DNA from: JANLTP01 sp031363055
Lineage (GTDB): Bacteria; Pseudomonadota; Gammaproteobacteria; Burkholderiales; Burkholderiaceae_E
Direction: 5' to 3'
DNA: 64,000 bases
Assembly: GCA_031363055.1 (NCBI GenBank)
Contig: JANLTP010000038.1
Span: 5,704-69,703 of the forward strand
Under the pieces are notes generated by a model that did not search any database, was not told the origin of the DNA, and worked only from the letters and a program-made list of their open reading frames with translations. A program made the translations under genes and the position numbers. This document shows, in pieces, positions 1-7,574 of this stretch. Position 1 is the first letter of the stretch; each line of letters opens with the position of its first letter.

Positions 1-1
1 G

Positions 2-220
2 GTACTCGACGGTGTCATCAGGGTCGATGCCGATCCGGCCCGCGAAATGGCCCGTCGCTGCGCTCGTGAGGAGGGCATGCTGGTCGGTATTTCATCGGGA
101 GCCACCCTGGCCGCGATCGCGCAAAAATTACCGGAGTTGGCGCCCGGTAGCAGGGTGTTGGGCTTTAACTACGACACCGGTGAACGTTACCTGTCGATCG
201 AGGGATTCTTGCCGGCTTGA
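2..220 (+). CDS. cysK: Cysteine synthase, C-terminal fragment (cut by window edge)
   Basis: Reading from base 2, 72 codons run to a TGA at 218-220. The peptide contains the PLP-phosphate-region motif GISSGA and ends in YLSIEGFLPA, close to the usual C-terminus of O-acetylserine sulfhydrylases (YLST..FL). The enzyme makes cysteine from O-acetylserine and sulfide in the cytoplasm. Only the last quarter of a roughly 300-residue protein is present, so CysK and CysM cannot be separated with certainty. No defect is visible in this part, unlike the genes that follow. It reads toward a decayed gene on the other strand, with only 15 bases between the two stops. Confidence 0.8.
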   Translation, partial: VLDGVIRVDADPAREMARRCAREEGMLVGISSGATLAAIAQKLPELAPGSRVLGFNYDTGERYLSIEGFLPA

Positions 221-235
221 AACGCGTCGCGTGAA

Positions 236-705
236 TTACGACAGCCATCCTGAACGCGACGGTTTGTTGCCCGGGTGCAGGCGGTCTGGGCCCCAGATCG
301 CCTGGTAGGTCAGTAGCCAACGTTTCTGCCGAGCAAAATAAACGAACAATAACGCGGGAATCGCACAAGCGAGTCCGTGCACAACGAACGCCAAGACAGG
401 TGCCTGCAGAAGCCAGAGTCCGGTTTGGCCCGCCACTACCGCGCTGAACCAGGCCAGGTAGCCACAACTTGTACCAGGCCTCAAAGCGGTGTCGGCGCGG
501 AGTCATGTCGTAGTGATCGCCGGCCGGCATGATGCTGGCATCAAACGAGTCAAGCTGCGATTGCCAGCCCGGTGGCGGGCCGCCGCGACTGCGGCGCAGC
601 GATCCGGAAATGATTTGCCCCCAGGCAAACAGCAGCGCCGTAATGCCGAACCAACCATGTAGCCCGGACGGCCAGAGCGCGCTCAGCCGCGAACTCGCCT
701 CTCCA
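236..705 (-). pseudogene. Cytochrome b561-like membrane protein, frameshifted and 5'-truncated
   Basis: Two overlapping minus-strand frames together read like one membrane protein of the cytochrome b561 / DOMON-linked type. The upstream frame has a hydrophobic helix (LHGWFGITALLFAWGQIISG) followed by GDHYDMTPRRHRFEAW. The downstream frame continues with CGYLAWFSAVVAGQTGLWLL, a last helix, and LTYQAIWGPD near the C-terminus. The switch between frames falls at about 465-480, so the gene is frameshifted. Similarity is lost upstream of about base 705, where the opposite strand becomes pucB. The first transmembrane helices and the start are therefore missing. The family assignment comes from remembered motifs (GDHYDMTPRR, YQAIWGPD) and is moderate; the broken state is clear. 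Confidence 0.55.
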
Positions 706-711
706 TCCCAA

Positions 712-861
712 GATGATCCCAATAGGGTCTGGCCGACGGGCTTGACGATCGGAGAGTCCGAGGAGCTACACAAGCACGTCATCGACGGGGCTCGTGTGTT
801 CTTCGTAATTTCGGTATTCGCGCATTTTCTGGCGTATATATATTCACCTTGGCTTCATTAA
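712..861 (+). pseudogene. pucB: Light-harvesting LH2 beta chain, start codon lost
   Basis: The frame encodes 49 residues from DDPNRVWPTG to SPWLH and stops at TAA 859-861. This matches the LH2 beta polypeptides of purple bacteria: ESEELHKHVIDG before a single transmembrane helix, the bacteriochlorophyll-ligand His in FAHFLAY, and the terminal SPWLH. Family members begin M-A-D-D, but here the codons before Asp-Asp read SPSQ and there is no ATG, GTG or TTG nearby in frame. The only ATG (713) is out of frame. The break at about 705 coincides with the loss of the b561-like gene on the other strand, which suggests a deletion or rearrangement joint. The peptide body is otherwise intact. Confidence 0.8.
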
Positions 862-873
862 CGGGGGCCTGAC

Positions 874-1247
874 ATGAATCAAGGAAGAATTTGGTGTGTC
901 GTCAATCCGACGGTCGGCCTGCCGCTGTTTCTGCGTAGCGTCGCGGTCACGTCATTGATTGTCCATTTTCCGTATTGAACAACACGGCCTGGTTTGGTAA
1001 CTATTGGAAAGGCTCCTCCAAGGCAAAAGCCGCTGCATTGGAAACCTCGAGCCAACCGGTCGCCTTCGATACCTCGGGTGCAACGCCCGGCGTCGTCTTC
1101 AGTGTCGCGCCCGTCGCCGGTAAATCGGCAACCGGTGAAACCTCATTTGTCATCACCATCGGCGCCAAACCAACCACCACTGCTCAGACCGAGACTGGGT
1201 CGGTAGCATCGTCCGACCCGCTTGCGATGGCGCCAGCCCGCAAGTAG
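874..1247 (+). pseudogene. pucA: Light-harvesting LH2 alpha chain, single-base frameshift
   Basis: A good ribosome site (GGGGG) lies 12 bases after pucB, followed by ATG 874. The frame gives MNQGRIWCVVNPTVGLPLFL and a helix with the conserved His (VTSLIVHF), then hits TGA at 976-978. Shifting frame at that point gives LNNTAWFGNYWKG, exactly the periplasmic end of an LH2 alpha chain, and runs to 1247. One lost base at about 970 restores the expected reading HF-A-VLNNTAWF. The restored protein has a tail of about 75 residues rich in Ala, Thr, Ser and Pro. An Ala/Pro-rich tail is known for Rubrivivax gelatinosus LH2 alpha. As written, only a 34-residue peptide could be made. Confidence 0.8.
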
Positions 1248-1345
1248 GGACTTATCGTGTCCTCGAGTTGGACCGACAGCCAGGATCCTCGGGTTCCGGT
1301 TGTCGCTTTTCCAGCTCGGTCAGCCCACTGCATCGCAGCACTCTT

Positions 1346-1872
1346 ATGAATCGCATCAGTCGTTCCCTGCTCGACCAGTGGTTGCGCTTGGGCTCCCGAT
1401 ATCTGCCGTTTGCGGATGCCGCGACGCCCGATCTGCCGCTGTCGCGATTGTTACGACTGTCTTTATTTCAGGTGTCCGTGGGCATGACCCTTGTGTTGCT
1501 GGTCGGCACCTTGAATCGGGTCATGATTGTCGAGCTCGAAGTGCCGGCGACCTTGGTCGCCACCATGATTGCGGTGCCATTGTTGTTCGCGCCGTTTCGC
1601 GCACTGATCGGATTTCGTTCCGACACGCACCGCTCGGCATTGGGATGGCGGCGCGTGCCATTCATCTATCGCGGCACCATGCTGTAGTTTGGCGCCCAGT
1701 CGATCATTCGATCATTCGTGACCTGGTTGCGGCGCTGACAAAAGATAGTCCGCTGGGCGCGGCCGCCGGTTATGAATGTGTTTATGCCATCGAGTTGGTG
1801 TTGCTGATTGCGACGCTGGTTGCGATCGCGCCGCTGATACGTCGCGTCGGCGTATTCGCGAAAGCCGGATAA
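1346..1872 (+). pseudogene. pucC: PucC light-harvesting assembly protein, internal deletion
   Basis: ATG 1346 opens a frame with PucC/BCD-family sequence: LFQVSVGMTLVLLVGTLNRV, the signature VPATLVATMIAVPLLFAPFR and LIGFRSDTHRSALGWRRVP. It ends at TAG 1685-1687, where a glutamine codon (CAG) would be expected in the family. A C-terminal PucC-like piece (YECVYAIELVLLIATLVAIA) resumes in another frame from about 1721 and stops at 1872. Intact PucC is about 450-470 residues with 12 helices. Only about 115 N-terminal and 50 C-terminal residues remain, so roughly 300 central residues are gone. PucC acts in LH2 complex assembly in the intracytoplasmic membrane; this copy cannot function. Confidence 0.8.
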
Positions 1873-1913
1873 GCCCGACGGTTCGATGTCTACAAAATTA
1901 AGGTGAAGATGAG

Positions 1914-2375
1914 ATGAGTCATGCGATCAGCAGAATGTACGACCGTCAAGTACGCGTGGACGCGGCGGTCGATGAGTTAAGTCGCAACGAACACCACCGC
2001 TTCACTGATCTTTTCGTCGTCAGTCGAAGCGGCAACTCGCAGACCGGGCCGGGCCAAGCCGACGCATCGAGTGAGCAGTTGGTGGCCGCACTGATGCAGG
2101 CAATGATCTTGAAGTCACACGCCAAGGCCTATGCCGAGGGCATCAAGCGCGGCGGCACCTTGGTGACCGTCCATGCGTCCTTCGGCTCCAGTCTGACCGC
2201 GACCACAATCCTGGATAGCCATGGCCCAATCGACTCTGGTCATGTCGATGCGACCGATGCGATGTATCTGTGGGACGATGCCGCACCGTGCTCGAGCCTG
2301 TTTCGTATGCCGGTGTTGTTGCCCGATTCCGCGACCTTCGCCAGGTTCTGGAACGCGCGATCTGTCCGTCGATAG
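1914..2375 (+). CDS. Small stress-type hypothetical protein downstream of pucC
   Basis: The frame gives 153 residues starting MSHAISRMYD, with AAVDELSR near the start, as in general-stress (YflT-like) proteins that begin by scanning for residue pairs. The middle has SHAKAYAEGIKRGGTLVTVH, followed by a segment around ILDSHGPIDSG. The C-terminus (FARFWNARSVRR) looks cut short: related proteins appear to run on after the FW motif, and the reading frame may be shifted near 2350. No catalytic motif, signal peptide or membrane helix is visible. It starts 41 bases after the pucC relic and may have been in the same operon. The function is unknown. It may still be translated. Confidence 0.5.
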   Translation: MSHAISRMYDRQVRVDAAVDELSRNEHHRFTDLFVVSRSGNSQTGPGQADASSEQLVAALMQAMILKSHAKAYAEGIKRGGTLVTVHASFGSSLTATTILDSHGPIDSGHVDATDAMYLWDDAAPCSSLFRMPVLLPDSATFARFWNARSVRR

Positions 2376-2401
2376 GCTGGCCCGGAGCCTGCCGGGGTGA
2401 T

Positions 2402-2872
2402 TCAGTTGCGGTACCGAGGGGCCACCGGCTCGTGCATACCCGGTATCAACGGATTACGAGTCAGCAGATCGGGGAACCGTCCGAAATCTCGATCACAGCT
2501 CCAGAACTCACGAATGTTGTGACTCAGGCAGATCGCGGCTATGCGCGCATCATGTATCGAGCCGCCGGCGATACCGGCACGCAGGCAGAGCGCCTCGAGC
2601 GTCGCCAGATGGACATCGTGCTCGGTCAACACCGCACAGCCCGGGTGCGCCGTCCAGGCGCGGACCGTCTCGAATGAAACCTCCACGGACGTGCGCGACT
2701 TGCCGAACGCCGGGCCCGTCGTGATCGACAGAAATTCATGAAGGCAAGGCATGGGTATCGCTCAGCCCTCGGGTGATTGCGCCAGCCGGGACAGCGCAAT
2801 ACGCGCAGCCTGATGCTCGGGCGCATCGCTGCGATGGGCGTAGATCAGCACATTGGTATCGACGGCAATCAT
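2402..2872 (-). pseudogene. vapC: VapC-type PIN-domain toxin with in-frame stop codon
   Basis: Reading from ATG 2870-2872, the start is MIAVDTNVLIYAHRSDAPEH, the classic PIN-domain opening with the first catalytic Asp in DTNVL. After 38 residues a TGA follows SPEG, where relatives have Trp (consensus ..WAIPWPCLHEF). The same frame then runs unbroken to 2402 with further PIN residues (EHDVHLATL, SIHDARIAAIC, DRDFGRFP). A TGG-to-TGA change explains the break. VapC toxins are RNases held in check by VapB. The start overlaps the vapB stop by four bases (ATGA), so the module architecture is intact even though the toxin is not. Confidence 0.7.
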
Positions 2873-3228
2873 TTTTTCCGACGTCCCGGTACGCGTGGAG
2901 TCTTCGGTGAATCTTTGATTGGCGATCCCGCTTTGCTTGATCGACTGATGTCATTCACGACTGGCATGAATGAGGTCGCGGAATCACGTTCGTCTCGAAT
3001 CATGCGCAAAATCTCGGCGCTGGTTACCGACGACCCTGGGTTATCTGCAGGTGGCCAAACCACCGTGCGCAGCGGCGGATGACGTCCAGGCGCTCGCCCC
3101 AAGGCATGCACCAACGCACTCTCGATGACCTCCTTCAATGAGGTTCGCCGCTCAAGTGCCGCCTGCTTGGCGCGCAGCAACAGCTCATCGGGAAGCTCAA
3201 TCGTGGTCTTCACGTTCGACACCTGCAA
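2869..3228 (-). CDS. vapB: VapB-type antitoxin
   Basis: The protein is 119 residues. KTTIELPDELLLRAKQAALE near the start is a ribbon-helix-helix DNA-binding domain typical of VapB antitoxins. ILRMIRDERDS is the kind of C-terminal segment that wraps around the toxin. A basic tail (SPKTPRVPGRRKK) follows and makes it longer than the usual 70-90 residues. The start could be ATG 3228 or the in-frame GTG five codons later, which sits closer to where family members begin. It would neutralise the adjacent VapC and repress their shared promoter. Because the toxin is broken, the antitoxin may survive as an orphan that could still neutralise related toxins. Confidence 0.65.
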   Translation of the reverse strand: MQVSNVKTTIELPDELLLRAKQAALERRTSLKEVIESALVHALGRAPGRHPPLRTVVWPPADNPGSSVTSAEILRMIRDERDSATSFMPVVNDISRSSKAGSPIKDSPKTPRVPGRRKK

Positions 3229-3454
3229 GCAATAAAGCCAAATCGCTATTGGATTGAAAGTTCCAGCAAATCAACCCAAAAAGCCGTAACTACACCTTGA
3301 TATACCCACATTACCGTACTTGACAAATCCGCACTCTCGCAGAAATCTGGGCAGGAATTTCGGGGCGCTCAGCAACGTTTTTGAATTGCCACCACAATTG
3401 TGACGCGGACATTTATGTGTCCGTTAATTCCCATCGCTTTCGGAGTGCAAATTC

Positions 3455-4273
3455 ATGGTCCCCATCAATCCCGCTACCGGCCAGGTACCGCGCTGGAAAA
3501 TGGCGCTCGATGTCGAGCGCTGCATCGGCTGCCACGCCTGTTCGGTGGCCTGCAAAGTTGAGAACAACGTGCCGTTGGCGCGCTTTCGTACCAAGGTCTA
3601 CTACTGGGATACCGGTAAATACCCGAGCCCGAAGCGCTTCTTTTTGCCGACCCTGTGCATGCAATGCGAAGACACGCCCTGCCTGAAGGCTTGTCCGACC
3701 AACGCCATCGAGCGCGGCGCCGATGGCATCGTGCGTGTGATCGCCGATCTGTGCGATCACGAAGGCAAATGTGAGGCCGCTTGCCCGTATGCCGCGATTG
3801 GTTGCGATGAAAACGATGTCGCCGACAAGTGTGATTTCTGCTCGCACCGGCTCGATGCCAATATGGAGCCGGCCTGTGTCGAGACCTGTCCGGCCGACGT
3901 CTTTCACTTCGGCGACTCTAATGATCCGAAGTCACCGTATTCACAATTCATGACGCGGTACAGCAGCCAGACGTCCGTGCTCAAACCCGAAGAAAATACC
4001 AAGCCATCGGTTGCGTATCGCGGCCATCGCAAGGAAATGGAAGCGAAGATTCCGAGGGGCCAGGTTCACGACCCGTACAGCTACGAGATCGAAACCTGGG
4101 CTGGCCTCGAGTCGAGCTTTCCGAAACGCAAACGCGTGCTCTGGGCCACCGTCGAGGGCGGTCAGAACGTCACCGAATACCACCCGGTTTCAGCACCGGT
4201 CAAGCGCGCCCTCGGCCATTCCGAAGGCGGCGTCACCAATCTGGGCGAAGGAAATAATCATGGAACGGCGTAA
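3455..4273 (+). CDS. Four-cluster ferredoxin subunit of a Mo-bisPGD oxidoreductase (DmsB/PsrB type)
   Basis: The protein is 272 residues. It carries the Cys groups for four [4Fe-4S] clusters in the DmsB/PsrB/NrfC arrangement: CIGCHACSVACK, CMQCEDTPCLKACP, KCEAACPYAAI and CDFCSHR...CVETCP. It relays electrons between a quinol-interacting anchor and the molybdopterin catalytic subunit. No Tat signal is visible, so it presumably rides out of the cell with its Tat-dependent partner. The C-terminal 90 residues are a variable extension. It overlaps the next gene by 14 bases, implying coupled translation and a 1:1 complex. No NrfD/DmsC-type membrane anchor gene is found on either side, which is unusual for the family. 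Confidence 0.85.
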   Translation: MVPINPATGQVPRWKMALDVERCIGCHACSVACKVENNVPLARFRTKVYYWDTGKYPSPKRFFLPTLCMQCEDTPCLKACPTNAIERGADGIVRVIADLCDHEGKCEAACPYAAIGCDENDVADKCDFCSHRLDANMEPACVETCPADVFHFGDSNDPKSPYSQFMTRYSSQTSVLKPEENTKPSVAYRGHRKEMEAKIPRGQVHDPYSYEIETWAGLESSFPKRKRVLWATVEGGQNVTEYHPVSAPVKRALGHSEGGVTNLGEGNNHGTA

Positions 4274-6398
4274 ATTCATCAAGACAGGATTCGGTGCCCT
4301 GTCGAGTCTTGCAGTCGGTGAAACCATTTTGCTGACCCCCACCGATGCCCAGGCCTGGTTCTGGAGCAAGCCGAAAAAAAACGAAGTCTACGGACAGCGC
4401 AAACAAGTGCGCCGCGCCAACGGCAAAGGCCGATTGGCCAACGACTACAGCAAGGCAAAAATCGTCAAGGGCGTATGCCTGAATTGCTCAACGGTCTGCG
4501 GTATTCAAGGCTATGTCATCGACGGCCGGCTGGTCAAAGTCGGCGGCAACCCCGAAGACCCGAATAACGGCAAGTCCCTGTGCGCCAAGGGCCAGGCTGG
4601 GCCGCTCATCAACACGTATGCTGATCGCCTGTTGTTCCCGCTGAAACGGGTCGGTGCACGCGGCCAAGGCAAGTGGATGCGTATCACCTGGGACGAGGCG
4701 CACAGTGCCATTGCCGACCGGATGCGCAAGGCCATCGACGAAGGTAAACCGGAAGAAATCGCCATTCAAATTGGCCGCTCGCGCCTGGCCGAAGAAATGG
4801 GGCGCTTTCTAAACGCAGTGGGCTCGCCGTCGCTGTTCAATCACCGGGCACTGTGCTCCTCGAACAAACGCGCCGCCAACTATGTAAGCCTGGGCGAGAC
4901 CGATTGGGAGTCGGGCGACTTTGCGAACAGCAAGTACATGATCGACTTCGGCGCCAATGTCTACGAAGCGCATCAGGGCGCCATTCATGCGGCCAAACGG
5001 ATCATCAAGGGTCGCTTTGATAACGGCGCCAAGTTCGTCTACTTTGCCGTTCGCATGTCGAACACGGCCGGCCGCGCCGACGAATGGTTCATGCCCAATC
5101 CGGGTAGCGATGGTGCGATTGCTTTGGCGATGGGACAGGCGATCATCGCAGCGAATCGGCACGACCGGCAATGGCTCGATACCTGGAGTAACGTCAAGGC
5201 CGACGACCTGAAGCAATGGATCTCGCAGTACACGTCCGAATGGGCCGAACAAGTCTCGGGTGTGCCAGCCGCCGATATCCGCCGCATTGCACTCGAGTTT
5301 GCGGCCGCAGCACCGGCAGCGGTGGCCTTTACCAACCGCGGTTCAGGTGCGCACTACAACGGCTTTAATAATGATCGAGCCGTCATCATGCTGAACGCGA
5401 TTGTCGGCAGCATTGGCCGCAAAGGTGGCTACTGCTACACGGTCGAGCCGACGCGGGTGCCACCCCTGGTATTTCCGCAGCCAATGCCCAGACCACCGGC
5501 ACCCACCGCGAAAAGCACCATCGAGGATCCACCCGAATGGCCGCTTGCCAATAAATGGCAGCGCATGAAAGTCGGACAAATTGTTTACCAATACTACGAT
5601 CTGTATGCCTGGGAGCTCAAGCCCGACGAGCTGACCGACACCCGCGTTGACGGGAACACGCGCATCATTTATCGCAAGTCGGCCGACGGTCGCGAGAGCA
5701 TGGTTGGGCTGATGGCCGAGGGCAAGGCGCGGCGTGGCTTTCTGACGCCGTCCCGCAAGTTTTCGATTTATCACGAGGACATTGAAGCCGCTGCCAAGCA
5801 AACGGGTTTCACCGAAGACGGTCAGGCCGGCATGCCGGCCTATTTTCAGATACCGACGTTTCAGACCATGAAGTCCGAGCACTTGCACCTGGCTACCTTC
5901 AAGTGGAATGTGCATACCCAGGGACGAACTCAATCCCAAAAGTATCTGAGCGAGATCGTGCATCACAATCCGATGTGGATCAACACCGAGACGGCCGCGC
6001 GTTATGGCATCAAGACCGGTGACATGGTCGAGCTCACCACTTGCCGGCCTTCCGGCCATCAGATGCGTAACGGCGGCGATCTGCTTGGCAAGGCCTTGAT
6101 CCCGGCTTGGGTCACCGAAGGCATTCATCCACGCGTACTGGCGGTGTCGAATACCTTGGGCAATCCCTGGCATGGGCGGGCCGCGACCGGCATGAATGGC
6201 CCGAAGCAAGTGATCCCTGCCTGGGACAATTCGGTCAATGATGAAGATGCCGACCTCGACGACGACATTTGGTGGGATCGGGCGCGCGGCGGTACCGGCG
6301 CCGGCTACAACATCAATGCCATATTGCCGATTCAGCCGTCGCCGCTGGTAGGTATGCAGGGTTGGTACGACACCATTTGTACCTTGAAGAAGGCTTAG
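4260..6398 (+). CDS. Tat-exported molybdopterin oxidoreductase catalytic subunit
   Basis: The ATG at 4260 gives 712 residues; longer upstream readings would overlap the ferredoxin gene deeply and are unlikely. The start has a twin-arginine signal (ERRKFIKTGF) followed by a hydrophobic stretch and an Ala-x-Ala-like site (TDAQA). A [4Fe-4S] motif follows at about residues 75-125 (VCLNCSTVCGIQGYVIDGRL ... SLCAKGQ). Cys199 in ALCSSNKRA is the likely molybdenum ligand. The rest fits the DMSO-reductase superfamily, including the C-terminal MGD-binding part around GDMVELTT. Length and motifs favour the periplasmic polysulfide/thiosulfate/arsenate-reductase-like branch over formate dehydrogenase. The substrate cannot be set from sequence alone. 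Confidence 0.8.
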   Translation: MERRKFIKTGFGALSSLAVGETILLTPTDAQAWFWSKPKKNEVYGQRKQVRRANGKGRLANDYSKAKIVKGVCLNCSTVCGIQGYVIDGRLVKVGGNPEDPNNGKSLCAKGQAGPLINTYADRLLFPLKRVGARGQGKWMRITWDEAHSAIADRMRKAIDEGKPEEIAIQIGRSRLAEEMGRFLNAVGSPSLFNHRALCSSNKRAANYVSLGETDWESGDFANSKYMIDFGANVYEAHQGAIHAAKRIIKGRFDNGAKFVYFAVRMSNTAGRADEWFMPNPGSDGAIALAMGQAIIAANRHDRQWLDTWSNVKADDLKQWISQYTSEWAEQVSGVPAADIRRIALEFAAAAPAAVAFTNRGSGAHYNGFNNDRAVIMLNAIVGSIGRKGGYCYTVEPTRVPPLVFPQPMPRPPAPTAKSTIEDPPEWPLANKWQRMKVGQIVYQYYDLYAWELKPDELTDTRVDGNTRIIYRKSADGRESMVGLMAEGKARRGFLTPSRKFSIYHEDIEAAAKQTGFTEDGQAGMPAYFQIPTFQTMKSEHLHLATFKWNVHTQGRTQSQKYLSEIVHHNPMWINTETAARYGIKTGDMVELTTCRPSGHQMRNGGDLLGKALIPAWVTEGIHPRVLAVSNTLGNPWHGRAATGMNGPKQVIPAWDNSVNDEDADLDDDIWWDRARGGTGAGYNINAILPIQPSPLVGMQGWYDTICTLKKA

Positions 6399-6399
6399 G

Positions 6400-6431
6400 A
6401 CATCGCCGCCGCGTTCTGGCAGCGGCGATGT
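6400..6431. terminator. Hairpin between convergent genes
   Basis: A perfect 10-bp inverted repeat, ACATCGCCGC (6400-6409) and GCGGCGATGT (6422-6431), encloses a 12-base loop. It begins two bases after the molybdopterin gene stop and ends seven bases before the dps stop on the other strand. Position and stem strength suit a bidirectional terminator. There is no long T tract, so its Rho-independence is uncertain. Confidence 0.6.
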
Positions 6432-6437
6432 TCTGCC

Positions 6438-6935
6438 TCACTCTTCGAGCAGACTGCGCAACATCCAGGCGGTCTTCTCGTGCACCTCGATTCGTTGGGT
6501 GATCAGATCAGCACTCGGTTGATCGTTGGCCCGCTCGAGCAAGGGGAAGAGCTTGCGGGCCGTGCGCGCGGTCGCCTCCTGCGCGGCGACCAGTTGGCGC
6601 ACCATGTCGAGCGCCTTCGGTACACCATCGACTTCCTTGATGCTCGCCAGCTTGACGAATTCCTTGTAGGTGCCCGGTGCCGGATGGCCCAGCGCGCGAA
6701 TACGTTCTGCGATCAGATCGAGCGCGTTCCACTGTTCGGTGTACTGGCCCATGAACATCAGATGCAAGGTGTTGAACATGGGACCGGTGACGTTCCAATG
6801 GAAGTTGTGCGTCATCAAATACAGCGTGTAGCTATCGGCGAGCAAGCCCGACAGTCCGTGCGCAATCTCGGCACGATCTGCGTTGGAGATACCGATATCG
6901 ATTTCGGCGACTTTCGAAGACTTCCTGGTTTTCAT
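6438..6935 (-). CDS. dps: Dps-family ferritin-like DNA-protection protein
   Basis: From ATG 6935 the protein has 165 residues, typical for Dps. The ferroxidase residues are visible in THNFHWNVTG and, about 15 residues on, in YTEQWNALDLIAERIRALG. An 11-kb-shell protein of this kind stores iron and uses hydrogen peroxide as oxidant, protecting DNA in starved or stressed cells. The N-terminus (MKTRKSSK) is Lys/Arg-rich, which in Dps proteins supports direct DNA binding. A longer upstream reading exists but is not conserved in style. The gene is 53 bases downstream of the DUF1304 gene on the same strand and ends against the hairpin at 6400-6431. No OxyR-type site was identified. Confidence 0.9.
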   Translation of the reverse strand: MKTRKSSKVAEIDIGISNADRAEIAHGLSGLLADSYTLYLMTHNFHWNVTGPMFNTLHLMFMGQYTEQWNALDLIAERIRALGHPAPGTYKEFVKLASIKEVDGVPKALDMVRQLVAAQEATARTARKLFPLLERANDQPSADLITQRIEVHEKTAWMLRSLLEE

Positions 6936-6988
6936 TCTGCGACTTTCCGATCTCATTGATTTTGGTAAGGTAGATGCACTCACCCGCT

Positions 6989-7348
6989 CTATTTTGCCAG
7001 CAAAAGCAGCAGCAACCCCAAGGCCGCGGGCAAGGCCTGCACATACAAAATTTTCTTGCCGACGGTTGCGGCGCCGTAGATACCGGCGACGACTACACAG
7101 ATCAGAAAGAACACTTTGACGCCGAAGCCAGGAGCACCGAGCGTCAAGCTCCAAAGCAAGCCTGCTGCCAGAATGCCGTTGTAGAGTCCCTGGTTGGCCG
7201 CCAACACCTTGCTGGCCGTGGCCGCCTCCTGGGTTTGGCGAAAAGTCTTCAAGCCCAGGGGCTTGTCCCAGAAAAACATTTCCAGAACCAGAAAATAGAC
7301 ATGCAAGAGCGCCACCACGGCGATCACCCAATTTGCTGCGCTTGACAT
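6989..7348 (-). CDS. DUF1304 family small membrane protein
   Basis: The protein is 119 residues with four predicted helices: near residues 5-25 (WVIAVVALLHVYFLVLEMFF), 50-70, 75-95 and 100-118. FFWDKPLGLKTF after helix 1 and NQGLYNGILAAGL at helix 2 are the typical DUF1304 pattern. Members are inner-membrane proteins of unknown function. The gene lies upstream of dps in the same direction and may be cotranscribed with it. Confidence 0.8.
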   Translation of the reverse strand: MSSAANWVIAVVALLHVYFLVLEMFFWDKPLGLKTFRQTQEAATASKVLAANQGLYNGILAAGLLWSLTLGAPGFGVKVFFLICVVVAGIYGAATVGKKILYVQALPAALGLLLLLLAK

Positions 7349-7415
7349 CCAGGCTCCCTCGTCGCGTTTCGCGGATTATTGGCTTTAGCACCCGTGTTGA
7401 TTCAGCATTCTTATT

Positions 7416-7445
7416 GATGGTCCCACAATCGATAGTCCCACAATC
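7416..7445. repeat. 15-bp direct repeat, two copies
   Basis: GATGGTCCCACAATC (7416-7430) is followed directly by GATAGTCCCACAATC (7431-7445), with one mismatch. It lies in the 295-base gap (7349-7643) between DUF1304 and the thiolase-like gene, which are divergently transcribed. Nothing else was recognised in this gap apart from the second repeat pair at 7575-7612. Confidence 0.7.
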
Positions 7446-7574
7446 CAGACTGCAACGCCATCGACGGTCTCGGCCCCGTGGAGAAGAGCTCTGAATCGAA
7501 GATTTTCCAACTCGGCTGAAACAGATCGGCTGACTCGGTGTTCCCCGGCGCGCCCGGCGACAGGTATAAAGCAG

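Noticed and set aside
1914..2375. Photosynthesis-specific role for the small protein after pucC
   Set aside because: It only neighbours the puc relics. Its sequence looks like a general stress-type protein and shows no pigment or membrane features.
2740..2760. Possible read-through or selenocysteine at the vapC TGA
   Set aside because: The consensus residue is Trp, no hairpin typical of a SECIS element was seen after the codon, and the neighbouring genes are also decayed, so a plain nonsense mutation is simpler.
3320..3348. Promoter for the ferredoxin/molybdopterin operon (TTGACA at 3320-3325)
   Set aside because: The -35 is perfect, but the hexamer at 17 bases (AAATCT) is a poor -10, and no second feature supports it.
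5343..6209. A 288-codon open frame on the minus strand inside the molybdopterin gene
   Set aside because: It is the antisense shadow of a well-supported gene, has no recognisable motif and shows composition driven by the codons of the sense strand. Similar long shadows inside boxC, ctaA, ligI, pobA and coxB were dropped for the same reason.
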